Below the pieces are notes generated by a model that was given only the letters and a program-made list of their open reading frames with translations, had not been told where the DNA came from and made no database searches. From Beverwykella pulmonaria (lineage: Eukaryota > Ascomycota > Dothideomycetes > Pleosporales > Melanommataceae), in assembly GCA_001599595.1 (NCBI GenBank), contig BCHH01000003.1, positions 1,920,263-1,984,262 on the forward strand: a stretch of DNA of 64,000 nt. The letters are read 5' to 3'. Position numbers and translations under genes: made by a program. The first letter of the stretch is position 1, and each line of letters opens with the position of its first letter. Positions 22,525 to 32,450 of the stretch are shown in pieces.

Positions 22525-24627
22525 GTCTGCACAATGTTGGAAGGAGCGACGTGGGAGCTTGAGCCGCACCTATGTTCCGGGGAGCGAAAGAGGAAAGGTA
22601 AGTGAATGAGGTGCAAAAGCCATGCGGCGAAAAGTGGCAGGCCAGATGATCTTCAGAAACAATATTTTCGACATAATCCAGGCGTGACGAGCTAATAATG
22701 TGGCGAGAAGACGTTTTGGTTTACGTATAGTAGTTGACGAAGCGCATTGCGGAGAGATTAACCGCGTCGAGACGTCCAACTCTTAGGGGTGCTTGTCCTC
22801 GTCCATATTGCCATGAAAATTGCGTTCTCGTAGCCGAGCCAACCACGGTGATCATGAATAAATGGAATGAAGGTTCGGTCACACCCGGGCCTCAGTCTGA
22901 TGCTCAGTGCCACAGTAAATTTATCTAGCCGGCAGCCACAGTGCGTCACCACACAGACGGGCGACATTGCGAGGAGGAACAGAAGTGGTTGCGTTGCTTG
23001 TCTATAAATGGGAAAGCTTTAAACGCAGGCATCGAAAGCTTCTCGCCATATGGTGTGATTTCTGGAAAGCGTAATCGTTCCTGAAAGATTTTGGGATTTG
23101 CTACTAACGCTAGTTGTGCATGTCCGGCAGATGGATGCATTGCGGGGAAAAGCTTATACATGCAATCCTCATGGCTCCAGTCAGGGGTTTTAGCGGGAGA
23201 TCGACTGCTCTTGGTGGGCGATGAGAGTGTTCTGGACGGCGGCTAAATGAAGCGGTCAATATGCAAAACTCCACATAAACAAGGCACTTTGGCGAATTCC
23301 ATATTGGTCGAAACAGCATTTAATATTTTGATGAACTCTAAGGAATTTTAGCTTCGGATATTTTGCATCACCGGCGCCGTTGGTGCTGGGGCTTACTCCA
23401 CCAATTAGCCAAGGCGTTGATGACAACACCGCAGGGGTAAAAGGAAGCAGAGACTTACGTTCACGTCCAAGGCCTGGGCCTAGATGCATTTCTCCTGCGT
23501 CGCGAGATTCGCCAACAGATGAGGCTTATGGGGCCCATTCAGTGTTCTTTCATCACCGACTTTCTATCAATTGCAGAAAACCTGCACTCCACGTTTTTAA
23601 TCTGTCAGGGAGATCAAACCGGGCTCCACCAGATCGTAGATCCCCGGTTTTAGAGGCACCTTATCTTGGTGAACAATTCTACAGATAAGGATAGCAATAA
23701 GAGCCCCTTAGGCAGAGCACTTGAGATGTATGATCGCATCGCAAATCGTTGACCCGGGCTCGGCCCAGACGCGAGCATAGGACATCTCGCGTATGAGCCG
23801 ATGGATTTGACCGGCTATTCGTATGGATGAAGCCGTTGGCGTACAATTGGAGCGTTTTGTGAAAGCTAGTGTCGCTGATGGGAACTCTACTGAAGAAGTT
23901 GATGTCTAAATGAGGGAAGCGCCCCGGTAGGCCTAAACAGCAGACTTCCCGAAAGCGGAAGCGTAAGCATAGTCATTTGATTGGACGGCTCTACTGTATC
24001 CCTGCTCGGTTGGAAGTATGAGTGTAGAGACTCAGCATGATCTGGTTTAATGTGTGTCTCCAGCGGTCTTGGAAAAAGACCAATTGAGACGGAGAGTTTG
24101 CCTGGCCGGAAACCAAAGAGACCCGAGAGGTCAAAGAATGCTCGCTTTCATCGTGAGCGTCGAGGTGTGTGGCGGTCCATTGTTCTTCGTACTCGGACCA
24201 GACGAGGTCTTGATATCGCTGGCTCCTCCACTCTTTCTTTGCAACCCATGGTGGTCCCAGCTCTTGCATAAGCTGGTGCCATCCGCCTTACGACCCATCA
24301 AGGTAGGCGTCTTTGACTAACTCGGCTAGGAATGAATTTCTTGAGCAGTACTTTCACTCAGAGGGCATTAAAGAAAAGATGAGATGGTGCAGGACGCACT
24401 CGGATGAAGGTTGATACGTGATGAAGCGTAGCTGCTTATCGATAAGGATAGCCGAATAATAGTTCATCCGACGCCGATCTGAATACAACTCTTTCTCCAG
24501 CGTCATCCTCGTCTGGACACGGTCTCTTTCTTGGTACGGTACATACTTTAGTTCATGCAGCCCAGATGAAATTCTTACTCGTTGCGATAAAACGACGACC
24601 GCGCCGCCACTTACTCTGCCCACCCTA
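22525..24627. other. Intergenic region
   Basis: 2.1 kb between two outward-facing genes. No recognisable gene, RNA or repeat; only short frames without motifs. Confidence 0.4.
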
Positions 24628-27006
24628 ATGCTCGCTCGCCTGGGACCTCGAAGTTTTCACCGGCCTCTCCACCCATTGCGCACGCGCTCCTTAACCACTC
24701 GCCACAAGCTCATACCCGTCTACGTAAATACATGGGATCCTTCTACGCAAATACCTTCACGCAAAAAAGAGTCGTGGCACGAACAAAGGCTGGAGAGTCA
24801 AGATGCGGTATTGGATTCTGCGCGGAAGGTTGAGCTCAAGGAGTTGCGGGATGTACATCAAAAACAACCAACCTTTTTAATCCGACGATGCAATCATCTA
24901 GACCCGTTCCTGAACTATACGTTGCAACGCCTGAATTACTTTATCGGACTTGCCAATATCAATTGGAGTGACAACGATTTGCGCGCCAAACTATGGAGAG
25001 CGTACTCTCTCGCCAAACACAAAACTCCTGATCTACCTTTTCTGATACCGGAACGAGCCTGGGACATTCTCTGGGCGACGCAGTCAATTCGTTCTCCTCA
25101 AAACCCTTCACGAGAAACACATCTTTCAGAACTCTACCATGACATGCATATGACGGGGAAGTCTATAACCGTGTCGCAACGGACTGAATATCTCGAGAGC
25201 ATGTTTTTAAACGGGGAAGAAGAGCTGGCTTTGAAGGAATGGGAATACGACCATGAGCGGTCCAATCCTGGATCACGACAAGACTACAGGTCTGAGCATC
25301 TCGAAGTCGGAGCGAGGATGCATGCACTTGCAGGTAATGCGGACCGAGCGAGAGAAATAATGGAAACCCTCTTCGAATTATACCCTACGTGGGACCCTTC
25401 TATTATGATGACTGTATTCCGGGCACACACTTCGATGAATTCGGAGCAGCACCATGACTTGGCCGAGAAGATATATATCAAGATGAAAAAATACTTAGGG
25501 AAGGAAGCAACTCTTGAACACTACGATGCGTGGCTTGTAGGCTTTCTGGAAGCCCGACATCTTCGGTACGCCAAGCAAGTCTTTAAGGACATGGTTGAGG
25601 ATGGTCGTCTCGCTTGCGACTATTCACCCGAACAAGTCCAAAAAGTGCTCCAGAGGCTCCATCTTCTATATCGTCTGGGAACCGACATCGACAGGATGAC
25701 TAGCATTGCCCTCCACGCAATTTCAGTATTACCGCAGCCTTGGCACTCTGAGCTCTTCGGGCACTGGATGCAAGCGGCCACTGTCAAGCAGGCCCCGGAA
25801 GTGGCTATCCAAATCTTGGAAATGATGTTCACGCGAGGGAATGTACCGGAGACTTTCCACTTCAACCTGTTGCTGAAGAATCTACTCGCAACGAAAAATG
25901 AAGAACGAAGGCTGAAGGCTGAAAATATTGGCTGGCACATGATTGAGGAGTCCAGAAAGGCATTTGAAATCAGAGAGCCCGACTCCAATCCAGATACCGG
26001 CATCATCCGCAAGATATCGCAAGCAGCGACACAAATGGATATCATATCCGAAAAGCTACAACGTGCTACAGCAGCAGTGCAACGAGGGGATAGCCCACGG
26101 AGGGTGCCTCCAGCCGATGTTACTACATTTGCCCTTGTCATGCGACATCATGCCAATCACCTTCAATGGGAGCACGTTGACTACTTGGCAAGGCAATTGG
26201 AGGGGTTAAAACTCCGACCTAACTCCACAATTCTGAACGTCTTGATGGAAAATCAAACTCGGCAAGGAAAATATCGCCAGGCTTGGGAAACATACAGGTC
26301 TTTCACTAACGTCCAAAAGGGCATTCCTGGCGTGTTCCCGGATGGTGCAAACTTCAGGCATCTGTGGCTGTCGCTCCGACTCGCACTTGGGGACCATGAA
26401 ACCCGACATGACAGCGCACTGCCCACGCCGCGACAACTTTTGGCTGAGACCGTTCGCTGGTGGGAGATGACTCGCAGTAGATGGGATGCAAATCGGTTCC
26501 GGATCGGGCTGGCTTCTGGAGACTACGGCGCAGCCTCAACTTTGTTGATGCATTGTTTCAGTTACACCAAAGACCTTCCAGGATCACTCGTCGCCCTCCA
26601 CGTGCTGATGAAGAAGTTCAACTTGTTCCCATCCGGGAAGGCGGCCGATGTCCTCCAGAAACAGGTAGCTTGGGTCGATCTAGACCGAGGAACCAATGGC
26701 GGCCCGATACAATTCCACTCCAACAAGGACATGTTTGCCCAAAGCATGGAGAAAATGGGCCGTGTCCACCATATCCTAATGCAAAATCGGTTCAAGAGGA
26801 TGAACCTCACCGGCGACCAATTCGCTTACATGAGCAAAGCCGAAGTTGCGGACCTGAACTTGAACTTACTGTCCGAGTTTATTCGCGTCATCATGAAACG
26901 GCAATATTCCCCAGAGATTGTCGAGTCCATGATCGACGATGCGAAGAAGGAAATCGGCGTTCCTGATCTTGCCACTGGAGATATGGACGCTTTCGCTGTT
27001 GCATGA
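24628..27006 (+). CDS. PPR-like mitochondrial protein
   Basis: Single-exon protein of 792 residues. The N terminus (MLARLGPRSFHRPLHPLRTRSLTTRHK) is rich in Arg, Ser and Thr and lacks acidic residues, typical of a mitochondrial presequence. The body is almost wholly helical, with helix pairs of about 35 residues resembling pentatricopeptide repeats, for example HYDAWLVGFLEARHLRYAKQVF, FHFNLLLKNLLATKNEERRL and NVLMENQTRQGKYRQAWETY. Proteins of this kind bind mitochondrial mRNAs and act in their maturation or translation. I cannot assign it to a named factor (yeast PET309/AEP-type activators are possible relatives). It is divergent from the GH114 gene and convergent with the small gene downstream. 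Confidence 0.8.
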   Translation: MLARLGPRSFHRPLHPLRTRSLTTRHKLIPVYVNTWDPSTQIPSRKKESWHEQRLESQDAVLDSARKVELKELRDVHQKQPTFLIRRCNHLDPFLNYTLQRLNYFIGLANINWSDNDLRAKLWRAYSLAKHKTPDLPFLIPERAWDILWATQSIRSPQNPSRETHLSELYHDMHMTGKSITVSQRTEYLESMFLNGEEELALKEWEYDHERSNPGSRQDYRSEHLEVGARMHALAGNADRAREIMETLFELYPTWDPSIMMTVFRAHTSMNSEQHHDLAEKIYIKMKKYLGKEATLEHYDAWLVGFLEARHLRYAKQVFKDMVEDGRLACDYSPEQVQKVLQRLHLLYRLGTDIDRMTSIALHAISVLPQPWHSELFGHWMQAATVKQAPEVAIQILEMMFTRGNVPETFHFNLLLKNLLATKNEERRLKAENIGWHMIEESRKAFEIREPDSNPDTGIIRKISQAATQMDIISEKLQRATAAVQRGDSPRRVPPADVTTFALVMRHHANHLQWEHVDYLARQLEGLKLRPNSTILNVLMENQTRQGKYRQAWETYRSFTNVQKGIPGVFPDGANFRHLWLSLRLALGDHETRHDSALPTPRQLLAETVRWWEMTRSRWDANRFRIGLASGDYGAASTLLMHCFSYTKDLPGSLVALHVLMKKFNLFPSGKAADVLQKQVAWVDLDRGTNGGPIQFHSNKDMFAQSMEKMGRVHHILMQNRFKRMNLTGDQFAYMSKAEVADLNLNLLSEFIRVIMKRQYSPEIVESMIDDAKKEIGVPDLATGDMDAFAVA

Positions 27007-27363
27007 AGGCACGTTGCACTCATTCGTTGTTGATGCTTGCCGCCTTTTGAACTTTTGGTCATGCTCTTCTCTCTTCTTTCATTCTTACTTGATTTTCTTT
27101 CCGCATTTAGGGATCCCTGGGAACAAATAGGTGGTTTGGTAACAAGCGTTATGCACGGCGTTATCTTGAAAGGTTGAAATGACTATTTTGATTGGAAGAC
27201 CCTGTAAAGTATGTATATAACTACGTCAAGATACCCCAACCTTTTACTCCAAGCCATTAGATGGAAATGTACCAAAATTCAACTCCGATCGACCACCATT
27301 CATTCCATTTTTTTCCGACTTATCATACAACATCATCTCCAGCTCTCTCCTACTTTTCGCCTC
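27007..27363. other. Gap between convergent genes
   Basis: Probable 3' untranslated regions of the PPR-like gene and the 117-aa gene. T-rich; nothing else seen. Confidence 0.4.
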
Positions 27364-27772
27364 CTACAAACCCAGAGGATTGTTCGCTGTTCCTTTCCTC
27401 GGTGTTCCTCCTGGCCTCGACGACATCACTGCCCTCGCGCCACTCTGGCTGCTTGCGAGACCGAGTGGGTTCTTGTGGGTGCCTGCTCGAGGGCCCGAGG
27501 CTCCCGTGGCATCTTTGATTGAGTTTCCGTATTCGCGGACTGCGTCGCCCCAAGTTCGGGATGTATTCGCAATGCTAGAGCATAGTTAGAGTCTCTGATA
27601 TTTGCACCTAGCTAACGAGAGGTGCTCACCTCGCGCCTGCACCCTTCCCGGCTCCAGCTACGCCATTGCCAGCTGCCGTTACAATGGCGCCTGCAAAGTT
27701 GCCAACGCCTGCCGCGGCAGCGCTTGTAGTGCGCGCGATCCAGCCTTGTTGTTGTTTTTGTTGCGGTGCCAT
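27364..27772 (-). CDS. Small Ala/Gly-rich protein of unknown function
   Basis: Minus-strand exons 27772-27630 and 27574-27364 give 117 residues; the 55-bp intron has GTGAGC and CTCTAG ends and phase 2 on both sides. The sequence starts MAPQQKQQQGWIARTTS and continues with an Ala/Gly-rich amphipathic stretch (AAAAGVGNFAGAIVTAAGNG), then SRTWGDAVREYGNSIKDATG, and ends with two NPLGL motifs, one of them terminal. No signal peptide or long membrane segment. Family and function unknown. The Gly-Ala periodicity suggests membrane-surface or self-assembly behaviour, but this is a guess. The reading frame ends neatly with a stop and the splice sites are good, so I consider it a real gene. Confidence 0.7.
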
Positions 27773-28358
27773 GTTTGTTTTGGATTGATGTTATGGTGTT
27801 TTGGATCGTATTTTGTGATATTCGACGTCGAGATCTGGGCACAAGAAAGGTGGTCCATCCTTGTGGCGGAATGATGTCAAGCGTGGCTGTCTAGTTATGC
27901 GTCTAACCGCAAGTAATTAAGGTTGCATTAGCCTAAAAGATTAGGCCTGGGGCAACATCAACTCTCAAACGTTCGGATGTACCGATCGTGAATCCCGGGC
28001 CTCAACAACGACAACACAACCTCCCCACACTGTGCTATTCTACGTTCTTTCTTGTGTCTGTTGTGCATCCTCTGAGTCCGATCCGCAGTATTGCTCCTCA
28101 GATTTGTGGTATCAGGGGCACCTGTTGTGTTCTCCCTGCGCGGGGAAAAGTTGAGGGGGAAGGATCACGAAAGGCCATCACCACCACTACTACTACTCTA
28201 CACCGACCACCATCAGCACCATGAGCATCTTTCACTCCAGATGACGCTAATTGGGAAATCCCACTTCACCTTGTAAGTACTGCCTCTCGTTTGTTTTCAC
28301 GACACCCTACACAACCACCGACCGGCCACGGCAAACATGCGCGCTTGAAGCCGCCACG
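27773..28358. promoter_or_regulatory. Divergent promoter of the small gene and the kinase
   Basis: 586 bp between outward-facing genes, ending in a C/A-rich leader before the kinase start at 28359. The kinase frame stays open upstream to 28251, so a longer N terminus cannot be excluded. Confidence 0.4.
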
Positions 28359-31300
28359 ATGAACAAGCTCAAACGGTCCCAGACGGATTTTTCGGACCTG
28401 GTCGAAGATGACAAGACAAAGATCAGGCCAAAGCGAGCATTCTCATTTCCTAGGCTAACAGCGACAGAATCGAAGAAGCAGTCGCTGCGACCGTCCATCG
28501 ACAAGCGCAACATCTCGGCCCCCATCCTCGATCCCCCATACCTTATAGCAGCGAACTCGCCAACCTTTACGCTCTGCTCAATCACCCGGTCCTCGCGCTC
28601 CCCATTTCCATCCGCAGTCTCGAGCCCCGGGCCAGAGCGCATCGCGCCTTTTATCCTAGGGCACACCTACTCCGCCTCCGATCCTACACAGAGCCGTTCT
28701 CCGCCGCGATTTTCTTTCCCGCCACCGCTACCGACCGCACAGCCACTTGAGAGACGTGGGAGTGGGCAGGAGGGTCAACTGGAGAGCATACCGGAATCGC
28801 CGTTCGAATTTGGGGATATTACACACGCCGCTCACAAGCTAAAGTCGAAGACCATTGGGAAGCGGGTCGCAAAGATGGAGTCAGCTCGCCTACAACCGCC
28901 CAATGTGGGCACGAAGATCCGCGCAATAGAGCAGGCTAAGGAGATGGAGACTCTGGTTGCGGAGAGGGCAAAGCGTAGTGGAGACGAGCCTCCGCCGTAC
29001 GACTTCCTAGAGCTGATCGGAAAGGGCGCGTATGGGCGAGTCTTCAAAGGCGTCAATCGCACCACGAAGGGTTTGGTCGCTGTCAAGATTATCGATATCG
29101 ACAAGGTCGACTACGAAGAGATGACTACGAAGAACTTGTCAGAGACCCTGAAAGAGATCAGCATTCTTCAACAGCTGAGAGACAGTAAAGCGCGGCCGTA
29201 TGTGAACATTATAGAAAAGGCGATGCCGGTCCATAACGAACTATGGATCATCAGCGAGTACGCGAGCGGCGGCAGCGTAAACACCCTCATGAAACCGACC
29301 ATGACCCTTCCGAACACCGGCCTAGAGGAGAAGTTTATAATACCCATTGCACGGGAGTTGGCGCTTGGACTCAAGTTTATCCACGAAGCCGGCGTTCTGC
29401 ACCGCGATTTGAAGTGTATGAGCGATCCACATCCATCAACCCGAGTTCATGCTAATCGCTCACAGGCAATAACGTTCTCATCAATGAAGAAGGCCGGGTG
29501 CAGCTGTGCGACTTTGGCGTATCTGGGACTCTAGAACCCGAAATTGCCAAGCGATCGACGATTGTCGGAACGCCCTACTGGATGGCTCCTGAACTGCAAA
29601 AAGAATGGGTTAAAGACGCAGACCCCAACAGCCGAGTCCGACCAAACGAGATTCTCTATGGCTCCGAAGTCGATATATGGGCCTATGGCTGCACAGTCTT
29701 TGAGATGGCTACCGGATTCCCACCCTTCCACCGAACGGTTCAATGGGAATTACCCCAGACAGGAATTCCTGTCCTTGAGGATGACAGATTCTCGGACCAA
29801 TTAAAGGATTTTGTTTCCTTTGTCCTCCAAGCAAATCCCCAGGATCGACCAGTACCCGATCAAATGCTGGAGCATCCGTACCTTGCCAATACTTCCAAGA
29901 TGTACCCCACTGTGACACTTGTGCAGCTTGTCGAGCGCTACTATCGTTGGGAACAGGGCGGTGGAGCGCGCGCTTCACTATTCAATCCGTATGGAGCCCA
30001 GGCGCCTGACCCTCTTGCTCCAGAAACCGAGGACGACGATGATGATGACTGGACTTTTAGTACCACTGACGAGTTTGAGAAGCAATTTGCTGACCAGTTT
30101 GCCGACCCATTTACTGGCACAGTATCAGGACAAGGGTTTTCTGGCATGAGTGCCCCCCCCGCGGATGACGATCGATTTGCGAAGCTGCAGGCGAGCATAA
30201 GGGAAGAGCAAATCAACCGAGGAAAGCGGGGGCTAGGACGACTCTTTGACCCAAACTCTACGCCGTATAGATACAGTGGCATCGAGTCGTCAGGTCGACC
30301 ACCATCAGATCTCATTCTTCGCGACTTCAACCCAGGCGCGCCGAACCGAGAGACTGTGATTGATCTGGACTTTTCTTTGCCTACCGTAGCGGATGTGCCT
30401 AGCATTGATCTCGGTGAAGTACCAACATTGAAAGCGAATCGCGTCAACAGGTTGCTCCGAGAGATGGAATTGGAGGATGAAGAAGAAGAACGGGATTCAT
30501 TTAACCAAGAAATTCAGATGGATAAGCGCGCAACGCGGGAGTGGAAATTCCCCTCTGCGCCAGAACAATCCAACCGCAGGACAGTGGAATGGAAATTTCC
30601 CGCTATGCCAGAGGAACCAAGCAAGCGCGCAACGCGGGACTGGAAGTTTCCTACAACCGCAGAGAAGCCGAACAGGCGTACAGTTGAATGGACATTTGAC
30701 GCGGCAATGGCTGAGTCAAACTACGAACCTCTGCCCAAAGGCCCGCGGATGTCTCGTCAACGCGATACGCAGGAGACCTCCATGATGGCACCTCCTCCGG
30801 GGGAGAACCGCCAAACTAGGGATTTCAAGTTCCCTATGCGAGATCCCGCTGAAGACCATTCGAGTAGTCGGTCTGAATCAGGGTTCGATTTCTCCTCGTC
30901 GCCTACTCTTGGGTCGGGTTTCCGCCCGGGCTTGCGACACGCTGCAACTGAACCACTGGAATCATTTGATGACTACCCGCGCATGCACTCTGCCCCAACT
31001 TCCCCAACACGAAACTCCACAATAGAAATTGATTTGGACATGGCGTATGTCGAGGACGACTACCGCCCCTCAACCTCTGGCTCAGCCTCAACGTCGACAT
31101 ATACCGCTGGAACGGATCATCTGAACGGTAACCCCTTCGATTTGGAGGACCAAGTTCAACTCTCCCAGACGAATAACCGGGCCTCGTATCACATGAAGTC
31201 GCAGTCCGAGCCAAACCACGCCATCCCGGGCTTGCTAACTCCACAGACATATGATGAGCAAGGCTACCCTACGAACCAAGATCCTCACCACCCCATGCAC

Positions 31301-31942
31301 GCGCGCGGTTTATCCTCCGTCTCGCAAATGCAAATCCAAGTCAAGCCCCCGCCAAACAACATGGTGAATACTTACTACCGCAGCAACCAGCGCTCGCAGC
31401 AAATCGTCTGGGACGGTTGGAACCACACCGCGGCTTACGGCCTCAGCAGCGACGAATCTCCACCGACTAGCGTATCGACAGATGCCAGCATCGAAGAAGA
31501 AGACGTCGACGAGCTCTGGGACTCATTCGAGAAACTCACTATGCAGACGCAACGCCGGCAGTACGGACAACGCTCGCGCCGCACCGACAGCCGAGACGAA
31601 GACCCACGGTCTGACGCTGAGGATAACTACGCCGACGACACCACCGAGTTCCCCGCGCGGCCCGTGCGCGTCTCTGTCGGGCCCGGTGGAAAGCCTTTGG
31701 TTGATTTCCCGATCCCAAGGGGTCCAGATCCGGAGGCTTTGCTGGGCGTGGAAAGTGATGCCGTGGGACTGCAGAATGCTCTGTGGAAGTGTATGACTGA
31801 GTTGAGGGATGGGGCGAGGGCGAGTAGGGACCTGCTCAAGGCAATGCGGTTGGAGGAGTTGAAGCCCGTAGGGTTGGAGGGTGTGGATGAGGAGGGGGAC
31901 GGGATGGGGACAGTCAGGGTGAATAAAGAACAGGTGAGGTAA
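28359..31942 (+). CDS. STE20/GCK-type serine/threonine protein kinase
   Basis: Exons 28359-29415 and 29466-31942 give 1177 residues. The N-terminal 210 residues are Ser/Pro-rich and probably disordered. The kinase domain covers about 214-515: glycine loop IGKGAYGRVF, lysine VAVKII, HRDLKCNNV (the intron splits the codon for its Cys), DFG, and GTPYWMAPE with the STE20-family TPYWMAPE signature. The NPNSRVRPNEILYGSEVDIWAYGC region contains a short insertion. The tail of about 650 residues has an acidic DDDDDW stretch, a five-copy WKFP repeat (about 707-810) and Ser/Asp-rich segments, and ends with helical LQNALWKCMTELRDGARASR. Related fungal kinases (Kic1/Nak1/POD-6, Sid1) act in polarity or septation; I cannot decide which, if any, is the orthologue. 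The stop overlaps a donor-like AG|GTAAGT. Confidence 0.9.
30530..30836 (+). repeat. Coding repeat, five WKFP-type units in the kinase tail
   Basis: Five units within the kinase tail: ATREWKFP, RTVEWKFP, ATRDWKFP, RTVEWTFD and QTRDFKFP. The first four are spaced by about 16-19 residues, the last by about 45. Two alternating subtypes (ATR and RTV) suggest duplication of a two-unit block. Confidence 0.9.
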
Positions 31943-32450
31943 GTATGCATTTGTGTTATTTGCAAGCGTTGCGTTAGGGCGTTTTTAGTCTATCGCCAGG
32001 GGTAATGAATGGCATTCACTAGGCGAAATGGGCATCTTTGGGAATGGAAAATGGAATCAACAGCCGCCGTACAACGTCAATACAAGAATACCCTCTAAGC
32101 AAATATGATCACCCGCCAAAAGGCTCAAATAAGGCTGATAAAGTACTACTGTATTTGCCTGGGGGTTTTGGCGATGCCATCTGAGTCGCATTCTATCCCA
32201 TTATAGCCACCAGAAGCACTTCTGGCCTTTGAGTGATTGTAGAGTTATATTGCTTGCTTTTTTGAGTATCCTATCCTATGGTAATACCTTATCCTTCCCT
32301 CCCATTCTAACCCTGCCGCACGAACCCGGAATCATGAAACGCCACAAATATGCATAAACCCGCTTTCTAGCACCATTTGCCGCCCAAAACTCCTCCCCCC
32401 AAGAAACATAAAAGATTAACAACCCCCCCAAATAAACCACTAACCAATCG
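31943..32450. other. Gap between convergent kinase and RRN3
   Basis: Probable 3' untranslated sequences of both genes. No gene seen. Confidence 0.4.
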
